Numbered from the stretch's first letter, positions 7,657-15,987 are shown. The stretch: 64,000 bases of DNA from Pseudonocardia sp. 73-21 (GCF_001899645.1 NZ_MKVV01000020.1:62001-126000), one strand, 5' to 3'. Notes: generated by a model not told the origin, from the letters alone. Translations and numbers: made by a program.

Positions 7657-9465
7657 GTGAGCGCACTGCGCCGGGTCCCCGGCAAGGACGTGGTCATCGG
7701 GCTCGTCGTGCTGCTGCTCGTCTGCGGCCTGGCCGGCGGGCTGACGACCTACCAGGTCTACGTCGTGACGATCGTCGTGATCTTCACGATCATCGGCGCC
7801 AGCCACACCGTGCTGTTCGGGGCGGCGGGCCAGCCGTCGGTCGGGCACGCCGCGCTGCTGGGCGCCGGCGTCTACGCGGCGGTCGCCGTCGCGGCGAACA
7901 CGTCCTGGGGCCTGCAGGGCGAGCTCGTCGCCGGCGTCGTCGTCGGCGGCCTGATCGGTGTGGTGATCGGGCTCCCGTCGCTGCGCATCGGCAGCCTCTA
8001 CCTCGCGATCGCGACGCTCGCCCTGTGCGTCGTCGCGCAGCAGATCTACTTCGAGTGGAGCGACCTGACGGGCGGTGGAGCCGGTACGCAGGTCCCGCCG
8101 CCGACACTCTTCGGCTCCACGTACACCCCGCTCGGGCTGCTCTACATCACGCTGGCGATGACCGGGGTGTCCCTGCTGTTCGCCCGCAACCTGCTGCGGG
8201 GCAGGCAGGGGAGGGCGTGGAACGCGGTGCGGACGAGCCCGCTGGCCGCGTCGAGCCTCGGGATGTCACTGGGCTGGCAGAAGGTCGGCGCGTTCGGCGT
8301 CTCGGGTGCGATGGTCGGGTGCGCGGGTGTGCTCTACGCGCACGCGGTCAACTACGTCTCGCCGCAGGACTTCACCCTCGATCTCTCGATCATCACGCTC
8401 GTCATCGCGATCATCGGCGGCCAGCGCTACCTCTGGGGCGCCGCACTCGGTTCGGTCTTCGTCGAGGGCGTGCCGGAGGTGCTGCGCGCGACGGGGGAGT
8501 TCCGCTACATCATCTTCGGCGGCGTGTTCGTCCTGATCATGCTGTTCTTCCCCGAGGGTTTCGCCGGTGGCGTGGTGATGCTGTGGCGCCGGTTCGGGCC
8601 CGGACGTCGTCGCACCGCACCCGCCGCCGTCGAGCTGCAACCGACCGCGACGCTCGTCGAGGCCCAGCTGGCCCGGGCCACCACCGACGACACACCGCAG
8701 GCGGACGGCGTCGGCCTCACCGTCTCCGACGTGCGGGTGGCCTTCGGTGGCGTCACCGCCGTCGACGGGGTGTCGATCGACGTGGCGCCGGGCTCCGTCG
8801 TCGGGCTGGTCGGCCCGAACGGCGCCGGCAAGACGACGCTGCTCAACGCCATCTCGGGATTCGCGCCGGTCGAGGCGGGCACGATCACCGTCGACGGGCA
8901 GGCACTGCGCACCCGCCGCCCCGCCCAGCGCCGCGGGCTCGGCGTGGGGCGCACGTTCCAGAACCTCAGCCTGCACGAGGGGCTCACGGTGCTCGACCAC
9001 CTCATGATCGGCCAGCACTCCACGGCCGGATACGGTCCGACGAGCCAGGTGCTGCGGCTGCCGCCGTTCGTGCGCGGCGAGGCGCGCATGCGCGCAGCGG
9101 CGATGGAGACCGCCGAGATCCTCGGGCTCGCCGACCTCGTCGACGAGCGCGTGGAGAATCTCGCCTACGGCGTGCAGAAACGCGTCGACGTCGCGCGGGC
9201 CGTGGTCGCGCGCCCCCGGCTGCTCCTGCTCGACGAGCCGGCGGCCGGCCTGACCCCCGACGAGGGCGACGACCTGGTCGGGCGCGTGCTGGTGCACAGC
9301 CGCCACGTCGGCGCGACCGTCGTGCTCGTCGAGCACAACATCGAGCTGGTCATGCGGGTCGCCGACCGGGTGGTGGCGCTCAACTTCGGCCGGGTCATCG
9401 CCGACGACGTGCCGGCCGTGGTCCGGCGGCAGGACGACTTCGTGGAGGCCTACCTTGGCAGCTGA
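7657..9465 (+). CDS. fused LivM permease - LivG ATPase, system 1
   Basis: 602 residues in one frame. Residues 1 to about 310 are a LivM permease (several membrane segments, GQPSVGHAALLGAGVYAAVA, PSLRIGSLYLAIATLAL). A linker of ~40 residues leads to a complete ABC ATPase: Walker A GPNGAGKTT near residue 390, Q-loop region TFQNLSLHEGLT, LivG-type signature LAYGVQKRVDVARA in place of LSGGQ, Walker B LLLLDEPAAGL, and H-loop VEHNIEL. Usually these are separate genes, as in the second system at 43944-45844; the fusion ties one permease to one ATPase. The start is GTG at 7657. Its stop overlaps the next start by 11 bases. Confidence 0.9.
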   Translation: MSALRRVPGKDVVIGLVVLLLVCGLAGGLTTYQVYVVTIVVIFTIIGASHTVLFGAAGQPSVGHAALLGAGVYAAVAVAANTSWGLQGELVAGVVVGGLIGVVIGLPSLRIGSLYLAIATLALCVVAQQIYFEWSDLTGGGAGTQVPPPTLFGSTYTPLGLLYITLAMTGVSLLFARNLLRGRQGRAWNAVRTSPLAASSLGMSLGWQKVGAFGVSGAMVGCAGVLYAHAVNYVSPQDFTLDLSIITLVIAIIGGQRYLWGAALGSVFVEGVPEVLRATGEFRYIIFGGVFVLIMLFFPEGFAGGVVMLWRRFGPGRRRTAPAAVELQPTATLVEAQLARATTDDTPQADGVGLTVSDVRVAFGGVTAVDGVSIDVAPGSVVGLVGPNGAGKTTLLNAISGFAPVEAGTITVDGQALRTRRPAQRRGLGVGRTFQNLSLHEGLTVLDHLMIGQHSTAGYGPTSQVLRLPPFVRGEARMRAAAMETAEILGLADLVDERVENLAYGVQKRVDVARAVVARPRLLLLDEPAAGLTPDEGDDLVGRVLVHSRHVGATVVLVEHNIELVMRVADRVVALNFGRVIADDVPAVVRRQDDFVEAYLGS

Positions 9466-10210
9466 CCCGGGAATCGGCGACGGGCGGAGTGGGGGGCTGG
9501 TCCTCCGCGGCGTCACGGCCGGCTACGGCCGGTCGAGCGTGCTGCACGGCATCGACCTCACGGTGCGGCCCGGCCAACGCGTCGCCGTGCTCGGACCCAA
9601 CGGTGCGGGCAAGACGACCACCCTGCGCGTGGTCTCGGGTCTCGTCGAGGCCCGCACCGGCGAGGTCACCCTCGACGGCGGGTCGCTGCTGGGGCTGCGG
9701 CCCGACGAGATCGTCCGGCGCGGGGTCGCGCACGTGCCGCAGGGGCGGCGGGTGTTCCCGGACTTCACGGTCGAGGAGAACCTGCGCACCGCGGCCTACA
9801 CACGCGGCGGCCGCGACGTCGACGACGACATCGCCATGGTGCTGGAGGCGTTCCCGCGGCTGCGGGACCGCTTCGGCGTCCGCGCGGGATTCCTCTCCGG
9901 CGGGGAGCAGCAGATGCTCGCGATCGGGCGGGCCGTCGTGCAGCGACCGCGGCTCGTGCTGATCGACGAGATGTCGCTGGGACTCGCGCCGATCCTGATC
10001 AAGGAGCTGTACAGCCGGCTCGACGTCCTCTTCGCCGACGTCCCGGCCGTGATCGTCGAACAGAACCCGTCGATCGCGCTGGAGCACTGCGGCTGGGTCC
10101 ATGTGCTCGCGGGCGGACAGGTCAAGGCGTCCGGCCCCGCGTCGGAGTTCACCTCACAGGAGCGGCTGATGCAGGCGTACACGGGTGCCGTCGAAGGCGT
10201 GCCGTCGTGA
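9455..10210 (+). CDS. livF: Liv-type ABC transporter ATPase LivF, system 1
   Basis: 251 residues: Walker A GPNGAGKTT near residue 47, Q-loop VPQGRRVFPDFTVEENL, canonical signature LSGGEQQMLAIGRA, Walker B LVLIDEMSLGLAP, and EQNPSIAL in the H-loop place (Q-N where many ATPases have H), as is common in LivF. The start is a TTG at 9455 with GGAGG seven bases upstream, inside the end of the preceding gene. It would pair with the ATPase half of the fusion protein to energise import. The thiolase gene follows with a GTGA overlap. Confidence 0.88.
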   Translation: MAADPGIGDGRSGGLVLRGVTAGYGRSSVLHGIDLTVRPGQRVAVLGPNGAGKTTTLRVVSGLVEARTGEVTLDGGSLLGLRPDEIVRRGVAHVPQGRRVFPDFTVEENLRTAAYTRGGRDVDDDIAMVLEAFPRLRDRFGVRAGFLSGGEQQMLAIGRAVVQRPRLVLIDEMSLGLAPILIKELYSRLDVLFADVPAVIVEQNPSIALEHCGWVHVLAGGQVKASGPASEFTSQERLMQAYTGAVEGVPS

Positions 10211-11388
10211 ACGGGCCCGTCGTCATCGACGCGGTGCGGTCGCCGATGGGCCGGGGCAGGCCGGGAGGTGCGCTCTCGGGCGTGCACGCCGTCGACCTGC
10301 TCGCGCAGACGATCGCCGCGCTGCTGGAGCGCACCGGGGTCGATCCCGGCCGGGTCGACGACGTCGTCACCGGTTGCGTGAGCCAGGCCGGCGAGCAGTC
10401 CGGCGGGGTGGGGCGGATGGCGTGGCTCGCCGCGGGTCTGCCCGAGCACGTCCCGGCCGTCACGGTGGAGCGCAAGTGCGGCTCGAGCCAGCAGGCCGTG
10501 CACTTCGCGGCGCAGGGCATCGCCGCAGGCGCCTACGACATCGTCGTCGTCGCGGGCGTCGAGTCGATGAGCCGTGTCCCGATGGGATCCGCGCGGCTGG
10601 GCGCCGACCCGTACGGACCGTCGGTCACGGCACGGTACGCACCGGGACTCGTCTCGCAGGGCGTGGCGGCCGAGCTGGTCGCCGCCCGCTGGAAGCTCTC
10701 CCGCGAGCAGCTCGACGACTACGCGGCCCGCTCGCACCGCCGGGCCGGAGAGATCGCCGACGCGGGCGGGTTCGCCCGCGAGATCGTCGCGATCACCACC
10801 CCCGACGGCACCGTCGTGAACGCCGACGAGACCATTCGCCGCGGCACCACCGCCGAGCGCCTCGCGGGGCTGCGACCCGCCTTCGCCGACGACGCCGTGC
10901 TCGACCGCTTCCCGGAGATCCGCTGGTCGGTCACGGCGGGGAACTCCTCCCAGATCACCGACGGTGCGTCGGCCCTGCTGCTCACGAGCGAGCGGGTGGC
11001 CACGGAGCTGGGGCTCACGCCACGCGCCCGGTTCCGGGGCTTCGCGGTCTGCGGTGACGATCCCGTCGCGATGCTCACCGCGCCCATCCCGGCCACCCGC
11101 CGCGTGCTCGACCGGGCCGGTCTCACCGTCGACGACATCGACCACTACGAGGTCAACGAGGCGTTCGCCCCGGTGCCCCTGGCCTGGCAGGCCGCGTTCG
11201 GCACCGACCCCGGGAAGCTCAACCCGTGCGGCGGCGCCATCGCGCTCGGGCATCCGCTGGGCGCCTCGGGGGCACGGCTGGCCACCACCATGCTGCACGC
11301 GCTGGAGCGCTCCGGCGGCCGGCTCGGCCTGCAGACCATGTGCGAGGCCGGCGGCCAGGCCAACGCCATGCTGCTCGAACGTTTCTGA
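10207..11388 (+). CDS. thiolase (acetyl-CoA acyltransferase)
   Basis: 393 residues with all thiolase catalytic elements: nucleophile Cys in VERKCGSSQQAVHFAA near residue 89, NEAFAPVPLAW near 318, GGAIALGHPLGASGARL near 345 and the C-terminal Cys in MCEAGGQANAML. It cleaves a 3-oxoacyl-CoA with CoA, giving acetyl- or propionyl-CoA. Start GTG at 10207 overlaps livF by four bases. With the following HSD10-like SDR and crotonase it supplies three of the four beta-oxidation steps; the acyl-CoA dehydrogenase at 12958-14109 supplies the first. Confidence 0.9.
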   Translation: MNGPVVIDAVRSPMGRGRPGGALSGVHAVDLLAQTIAALLERTGVDPGRVDDVVTGCVSQAGEQSGGVGRMAWLAAGLPEHVPAVTVERKCGSSQQAVHFAAQGIAAGAYDIVVVAGVESMSRVPMGSARLGADPYGPSVTARYAPGLVSQGVAAELVAARWKLSREQLDDYAARSHRRAGEIADAGGFAREIVAITTPDGTVVNADETIRRGTTAERLAGLRPAFADDAVLDRFPEIRWSVTAGNSSQITDGASALLLTSERVATELGLTPRARFRGFAVCGDDPVAMLTAPIPATRRVLDRAGLTVDDIDHYEVNEAFAPVPLAWQAAFGTDPGKLNPCGGAIALGHPLGASGARLATTMLHALERSGGRLGLQTMCEAGGQANAMLLERF

Positions 11389-11403
11389 GGCGGAGGGACC
11401 GGC

Positions 11404-12168
11404 ATGGACATCTCAGGCATCTCCGCCGTCGTCACGGGAGGGGCCTCCGGGCTCGGTCTCGCGACGGCGCGGCGGCTCGTGAAGGGCGGCGCGCACGTCG
11501 TGCTGCTCGACCTCGAGAGCTCCGGCGGCGTCGAGGTGGCCGCCGAGCTGGGGGCGACGGCGCGGTTCGTCGCCGGCGACGTACGCACCGAGGAGGGCGT
11601 CGAACCCGCGCTGGCGGTCGCGTCGGAGCTGGGGCCGCTGCGGGCCGTGGTGCACTGTGCGGGGCGCGGGCACGCGATGCGCATCCTGAGGAAGGACGGC
11701 GGCCCCGGCTCGCTCGCCGACTACGCCGCGATCATCGAGCTCAACCTGATCGGCTCGTTCAACGTCCTGCGGCTCGCGGCGGCGCGGATGGCGCGCACCG
11801 ACGAGGTCGACGGCGAGCGCGGGGCGATCGTGCTCACCGCCTCGGTGGCGGCGTGGGAGGGGCAGATCGGGCAGATCCCGTACGCGTCGTCGAAGGCGGG
11901 TGTGGTCGGCATGACGATCGTCGCCGCCCGGGACCTCGCCTCGAAGCTCATCCGCGTCGCGACGATCGCGCCGGGCATCTTCGACACCCCGCTGCTGGGG
12001 CGCCTCCCGCAGGAGGTCCGCGACTCGCTCGGGACGATGGTGCCGCACCCGAGCAGGCTCGGTGCCCCCGACGAGTTCGGCGCCCTCGCCGTGCACGTCC
12101 TGGAGAACCCGATGATCAACGGGGAGACGATCCGGCTGGACGGCGCGATCCGGATGGCGCCCCGATGA
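11404..12168 (+). CDS. SDR dehydrogenase, HSD10-like (3-hydroxyacyl-CoA dehydrogenase candidate)
   Basis: 254 residues, classical SDR: nucleotide motif TGGASGLG near residue 12, D-L-E in the NAD-selecting position, catalytic Ser in LTASVAAW and YASSK near residue 162. The insertion around residue 95-110 (HAMRILRKDGG) and overall pattern resemble 3-hydroxyacyl-CoA dehydrogenase type 2 (HSD10), which oxidises 3-hydroxyacyl-CoA and some hydroxysteroids. Its place between thiolase and crotonase supports the beta-oxidation role. GCGGAGGGACCGGC precedes the ATG. The stop overlaps the next gene (ATGA). Confidence 0.82.
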   Translation: MDISGISAVVTGGASGLGLATARRLVKGGAHVVLLDLESSGGVEVAAELGATARFVAGDVRTEEGVEPALAVASELGPLRAVVHCAGRGHAMRILRKDGGPGSLADYAAIIELNLIGSFNVLRLAAARMARTDEVDGERGAIVLTASVAAWEGQIGQIPYASSKAGVVGMTIVAARDLASKLIRVATIAPGIFDTPLLGRLPQEVRDSLGTMVPHPSRLGAPDEFGALAVHVLENPMINGETIRLDGAIRMAPR

Positions 12169-12944
12169 CAGCCGTGGAGGCGGCGTCGGTCCTCGTCTCG
12201 AGCACCGAGGGCGTCGCCGTCGTCACCATCAACCGCCCGCACCGGCGCAACGCCGTCGACGCCGCCACCGCCGCACTGATCGCGGCCGCGTTCGACGAGC
12301 TCGACGCGGATCCCGAGCTGCGCGTGGGGGTCCTCACCGGTGCGGGCGGGTACTTCTCCGCGGGCATGGATCTGCGCGCCTACGCCGAGACCGGCGACCG
12401 GCCCGTCGACGCGCGGCGCGGCGGCTTCGGCATCGTCGGCCGGCCTCCGCGCAAGCCGCTGATCGCGGCCGTCGAAGGTCCCGCGCTGGGCGGTGGGTTC
12501 GAGATCGCGCTGGCCTGCGACCTGATCGTCGCGGGGGAGAGCGCCGTGTTCGGCCTGCCCGAGGTGCGCCGCGGGCTCGTGGCGTCGGGCGGCGGGATGT
12601 TGCGCCTGCCCGAGCGGATCCCGCGCAACCTCGCCACCGAGGCCGTGCTCACCGGCCGACCGTTCAGCGCGGCCCGGTGCGCCGAGCTCGGCCTCGTCAA
12701 CGCCGTGGTGCCCGACGGTGATGCGCTGCGCGCCGCCCGTGAGCTGGCCGCGGAGATCGCGGCGAACGCACCGCTGGCCGTCCAGGCGTCGAAGGCCGTG
12801 ATGGGGGCGGCGCCCGACTGGACCGCCGCCGAGCGCTTCGCGCGACAGGAGGAGCTGATCGGACCGGTTCGCGCCTCCGCCGACGCGCAGGAGGGCGCGC
12901 GCGCCTTCGCGGAGAAGCGCCCGCCCCGCTGGCAGGGACGCTGA
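12165..12944 (+). CDS. enoyl-CoA hydratase/isomerase
   Basis: 259 residues of the crotonase family: YFSAGMDLRAYAE near residue 64 and EGPALGGGFEIALACDLIVA near residue 102 form the oxyanion hole; a glutamate at PEVRRG is in place of the first hydratase glutamate region. C-terminus ends EKRPPRW, typical of short enoyl-CoA hydratases. It should hydrate a 2-enoyl-CoA or isomerise a double bond. Last gene of the livH-to-crotonase unit; the convergent acyl-CoA dehydrogenase begins 14 bases later with no clear terminator between. Confidence 0.85.
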   Translation: MTAVEAASVLVSSTEGVAVVTINRPHRRNAVDAATAALIAAAFDELDADPELRVGVLTGAGGYFSAGMDLRAYAETGDRPVDARRGGFGIVGRPPRKPLIAAVEGPALGGGFEIALACDLIVAGESAVFGLPEVRRGLVASGGGMLRLPERIPRNLATEAVLTGRPFSAARCAELGLVNAVVPDGDALRAARELAAEIAANAPLAVQASKAVMGAAPDWTAAERFARQEELIGPVRASADAQEGARAFAEKRPPRWQGR

Positions 12945-12957
12945 CGGACGAGGGTGG

Positions 12958-14109
12958 TCAGATCGCGTCGAGGTCGGCGCAGAGCTGGGTGGCGATGCCC
13001 AGCTTCAGCACCTCCGAGGCGCCTTCGTAGACCCGCATCGGCCGGGCCTGGCGGTAGTAGCGCTCGACGGGGGAGTTCGCGACGAGCCCCCAGCGGCCCA
13101 TCACCTGTACGCAGCGGTCCACGACCCGGCTCGCGGCCTCGGTCGCCGCGACCTTCGCCATGGACGAGCGGTTCAGCGCGGCCGCCGGGTCCTCGCGGGC
13201 CTGCGCGGCGGCCTGGTAGGTCAGCAGCCGGGCCATCTCGACGTCGTTCCACGAGTCCGCGAGCAGCTGGGCCACCGGTCCGTGCTTGAGCAGGGGCCGC
13301 CCGAACTGCTCGCGCCGCGTGGCGTGACGGGCGGCCTCGGCCAGTGCGCCGGCCGCGAGCCCGCACGCCGCGCCCGCGACGGAGACCCGGAACACCGCGA
13401 GCGTGCCGAGCACCAGCCGCATCGCCTTGCCGGGCGCGCCGAGCCGCGCACCCTGCGGCAGCACGACGTCGTCGAACACGACCTCGCCCAGGACGTGCGG
13501 CGCGATCAGCTCGGGGCTGGGTGCGGTGCTCACGCCGGGGGAGTCGGCCGGCACGAGCAGGAGCGAGAGGCCGGCCTCCTCCTTCGCCAGCGTCACGTAG
13601 AAGTCGGCGGCACCGGCGTTGGAGATGAACGACTTCGCGCCGCTCAGGACCAGCTCGCCGTCCTTCTCGACGACGGTCGTGGAGACGTTCTTGAGGTCGG
13701 ACCCCGCGTGCTCCTCGGTGAGCGCGAGCGCGGCGAGCGTCTCGAGCGACGCGACCTTCGGCAGCCATTGCGCCTTCTGCTCGTCGGTACCGCCGCGCGT
13801 GATCGCGTAGCTGCCGATGCCCTGGAGCGCGAACATCGAGTCGAGGTGCGACGACGCACGCATCAGTACCTCCCGCACCAGGCAGACGGCGAGCGGGTCG
13901 ACGTCGTCGTTGCGCCCGCCGTACGCGGCGGGAACCATCAGGGCGGCGAGGCCGCTCTCCCGCAGCGCGTCGCGCACGCCGGGATGGATCTCGCTCATGG
14001 CGTCGGCCTCGGCGGCGAAGGGTGCGACGGCGGCCGCGAGCGCGCGGGCCTCCTGCTGCAGGGCGAGTTCCGCGGGGCCGAGACCGAACCACTTCTCCGT
14101 GAAGTCCAT
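12958..14109 (-). CDS. acyl-CoA dehydrogenase
   Basis: 383 residues with the three-domain acyl-CoA dehydrogenase layout: N-terminal helices, FAD-binding middle domain (ALALTEEHAGSDL, then FISNAGAADFYVT) and C-terminal helical domain with RVYEGASEVLKLGIA, where the glutamate is the expected catalytic base. It makes a 2-enoyl-CoA and passes electrons to ETF. The start is ATG at 14109; there is no Shine-Dalgarno, and a -10-like TATCAT (14122-14117, minus strand) sits seven bases from the ATG, so the mRNA is probably leaderless. Divergent from the CMD-like gene at 14169. Confidence 0.9.
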   Translation of the reverse strand: MDFTEKWFGLGPAELALQQEARALAAAVAPFAAEADAMSEIHPGVRDALRESGLAALMVPAAYGGRNDDVDPLAVCLVREVLMRASSHLDSMFALQGIGSYAITRGGTDEQKAQWLPKVASLETLAALALTEEHAGSDLKNVSTTVVEKDGELVLSGAKSFISNAGAADFYVTLAKEEAGLSLLLVPADSPGVSTAPSPELIAPHVLGEVVFDDVVLPQGARLGAPGKAMRLVLGTLAVFRVSVAGAACGLAAGALAEAARHATRREQFGRPLLKHGPVAQLLADSWNDVEMARLLTYQAAAQAREDPAAALNRSSMAKVAATEAASRVVDRCVQVMGRWGLVANSPVERYYRQARPMRVYEGASEVLKLGIATQLCADLDAI

Positions 14110-14111
14110 GA

Positions 14112-14131
14112 ATACTATGATACTAATCTGG
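14112..14131. promoter_or_regulatory. AT-rich divergent promoter/operator element, site 4 of 6
   Basis: ATACTATGATACTAATCTGG lies between two divergent starts. Plus strand: TATGAT (14116-14121) can serve as -10 for the gene at 14169. Minus strand: TATCAT (14122-14117) can serve as -10 for the dehydrogenase. TGATACTAATCTGG differs from site 1 (TGATAGTAATCAGG) at only two of 14 positions. Confidence 0.5.
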
Positions 14132-14168
14132 AGGCCTGGAGCGCGAGGGCGACGAGGAGCTGATCACG

Positions 14169-14918
14169 ATGGTGGCAACGTCGGGCGGACGACGGACCGC
14201 GGAGCTGGTGGGCGACGCGCCCTGGCTGCCGCGGCTCGAGGTCTCGGCGCCGAAGTTCGTGGAGGGGCTGGCCCGCGTGGCCGACGCCATCTCCACCGAC
14301 GGCACGCTCCCGGCGGGTCTCAAACAGGTCTTCGCCGCGGCGATCTGCGCGGTCAAGCGCGACGAGGCGCTGGTCGACCACTTCGTGGCGGCCGCCGCCA
14401 AGTCGGGCGTGCCCCGCGAGCACGTCGAGGGTGCCTCGGTCGGGCTGCTGATCTCCCGCGGCATCACGCCGCACGCGTCGTTCGTCGCCGCCACCGACAA
14501 GGCCTACGGTCCGGTCGACCCGGCCGCCGCCGACCCCGAGGCCACGGCCGCCTTCGATGCCGACGTACCCGGTGCGTACGCGTACTTCCGGCGCTACTTC
14601 GGCTTCGTGCCCGACTACGTCGAGCTGCTCGGCGACCGGGTCGCAGGCGGCCTGGAGGGCTACTTCCTCATGCGCGAGTCGTCGCTGGCCGAGACACCAC
14701 TGCCCGCGCGTGACATGGAGCTGCTGCTCTGCGCGGTCAACGCCGCCGAGTACCAGCCACGGTTCGTCGCCATCCACTCCCGTGGTGCGCGCAGGGCGGG
14801 CGCGTCGGAGGAGCAGCTGGTGGAGGCCACGCTCGTGGCGCTGCCCTTCTCCGGCGTGGCGTCCTGGCTGCCGGCCGCCCAGGGCATCCTCGACTCCCGC
14901 GACGTCGCAGGCGCATGA
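14169..14918 (+). CDS. carboxymuconolactone decarboxylase-like protein without CxxC
   Basis: 249 residues with two AhpD/CMD-like helical repeats. In the first, AAAICAVKRDEALVDHF aligns with the place where AhpD relatives carry a CxxC and His; in the second, LLCAVNAAEYQPRFVAIHSRGARRAGASEEQL matches the CMD signature including the late His. The redox CxxC is absent in both, so a peroxidase role is unlikely and a lactone decarboxylase/isomerase-like or structural role remains possible. GAGGAG lies nine bases before the ATG. It is transcribed toward the GntR gene and followed by a weak hairpin. Confidence 0.65.
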   Translation: MVATSGGRRTAELVGDAPWLPRLEVSAPKFVEGLARVADAISTDGTLPAGLKQVFAAAICAVKRDEALVDHFVAAAAKSGVPREHVEGASVGLLISRGITPHASFVAATDKAYGPVDPAAADPEATAAFDADVPGAYAYFRRYFGFVPDYVELLGDRVAGGLEGYFLMRESSLAETPLPARDMELLLCAVNAAEYQPRFVAIHSRGARRAGASEEQLVEATLVALPFSGVASWLPAAQGILDSRDVAGA

Positions 14919-14931
14919 CCGACGAGCTCTC

Positions 14932-14958
14932 CGAGGCCGGTGTTCAGCTGAGGCCTCG
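14932..14958 (+). terminator. possible hairpin after the CMD-like gene
   Basis: CGAGGCC (14932-14938) and GGCCTCG (14952-14958) are perfect 7-base inverted arms around a 13-base loop, 14 bases after the stop of the gene at 14169. There is no T run, so this is a weak candidate. Confidence 0.3.
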
Positions 14959-15039
14959 CCGGTGACGGCGCGGCATCCTCCGTCGAGGTGGGCCGCTACG
15001 CTACCGTCCGGACGCTCGCGCGACGTCGGCCCTCCATCG

Positions 15040-15057
15040 CTGAGTACCATAATCAGG
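15040..15057 (+). promoter_or_regulatory. promoter/operator of the GntR gene, site 5 of 6
   Basis: CTGAGTACCATAATCAGG sits about 50 bases before the GntR start. CTGAGTA-CCA-TAATCAG is an inverted repeat with one mismatch in seven; CATAAT (15048-15053) is a plausible -10. Because the core recurs before neighbouring operons, autoregulation by the GntR protein is the natural proposal. Confidence 0.5.
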
Positions 15058-15104
15058 AAAGCGCCCCGGCCCGTGCCGGTGACAGACGCCAGGGGAGTCA
15101 CGAC

Positions 15105-15878
15105 ATGTCCGTCACCCGCAGGGATGTGACGCCGCGTTCGGCGCCGTCCGGGATGCCGCCGAAGCGTGCGACGGTGATCGCGCAGCGGATCGTCAAGGAG
15201 ATCAAGGACCGCAACCTGCCGGTGGGCAGCCACCTGCCGCCCGAGCGCGACATGCTGGAGACCTACAACGTCGGGCGCAACACGTTGCGCGAGGCGCTGC
15301 GGGTGCTCGAGCTGCAGGGCGTGCTGACGATCCGCCCCGGCCCCGGTGGCGGCCCGGTGATCACCTCGCCGGACTCGCGGCACCTGGCCAGCACGCTGGC
15401 GCTGCTCATGCAGTTCGCCGACACCCCGTTCCGGGCCGTGATCGAGACCCGGCAGCTGCTCGAGCCGCTGACGGCGCGGCTGTGCGCCGAACGCGGGGAC
15501 CAGGGGCTGCTGGCCGACCTGCGCGCGTCGGTCGACCACATGGGCGCCTCGCTCGACGACCGCGACGCCTTCCTCGACGAGAACCGGCGCTTCCACGACC
15601 TCGTGGCCTGGGGGTCGGAGAACCCGCTCTTCGGCTACTGCATCAACTCGCTGCACTGGATCACCGACGGCACCGTGCTCGGCGTCGAGTACCCCAAGCG
15701 CTTCCGCAAGATCGTCTGGCAGGCGCACGACGAGGTGTGCATCGGCATCGAGTCCGGCGAGGGTGCGAAGGCCGAGGCCGCGATGCGCAAGCACATGGAC
15801 GACACGCTGCGGTACTTCGAGCGGCACTACCAGCGGCAGATGGACGAGGTCCTGAGCTGGGAGATGTACGGCTTGTAG
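15105..15878 (+). CDS. GntR-family transcriptional regulator, FadR/FCD subfamily
   Basis: 257 residues. The N-terminal winged helix is clear (VIAQRIVKEIKDRNLPVGSHLPPERDMLE, then VGRNTLREALRVLELQGVLTIR, with a glycine-rich wing PGPGGGPVI). The C-terminal all-helical FCD domain begins near residue 95 (RAVIETRQLLEPLTARL) and contains the FHD and downstream His residues that often bind a metal and the acid ligand. FCD regulators usually respond to a carboxylic acid or acyl-CoA and release DNA on binding it. GGGGAG lies eight bases before the ATG. It lies amid six promoters sharing an AT-rich core and is the best candidate to control them. Confidence 0.88.
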   Translation: MSVTRRDVTPRSAPSGMPPKRATVIAQRIVKEIKDRNLPVGSHLPPERDMLETYNVGRNTLREALRVLELQGVLTIRPGPGGGPVITSPDSRHLASTLALLMQFADTPFRAVIETRQLLEPLTARLCAERGDQGLLADLRASVDHMGASLDDRDAFLDENRRFHDLVAWGSENPLFGYCINSLHWITDGTVLGVEYPKRFRKIVWQAHDEVCIGIESGEGAKAEAAMRKHMDDTLRYFERHYQRQMDEVLSWEMYGL

Positions 15879-15899
15879 TCGTCGTTCCTCTAGCTACTG

Positions 15900-15932
15900 G
15901 GCGCCGTGACCGGCATCATCGGTCACGGCGCC
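15900..15932 (+). terminator. strong hairpin terminator after the GntR gene
   Basis: GGCGCCGTGACCG (15900-15912) and CGGTCACGGCGCC (15920-15932) form a perfect 13-bp stem with a 7-base loop, 22 bases after the GntR stop, followed by TTCTCAT. It separates the GntR unit from the operon starting at 16016. Confidence 0.75.
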
Positions 15933-15973
15933 TTCTCATGTGCGCCGACGCCGTATAGGATCGGCACTGCTGT

Positions 15974-15987
15974 TAATCATAATCAGG
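15974..15987 (+). promoter_or_regulatory. promoter/operator of the block B operon, site 6 of 6
   Basis: TAATCATAATCAGG lies 28 bases before the ATG at 16016. CATAAT (15978-15983) is a -10 candidate. The last nine bases, ATAATCAGG, are identical to the site in front of the GntR gene. Confidence 0.5.

Noticed and set aside
8025-9962. 645-codon plus-strand frame across the LivM-LivG and LivF genes
   Set aside because: Arg-rich alternate-frame product; the other frame has all permease and ATPase motifs.
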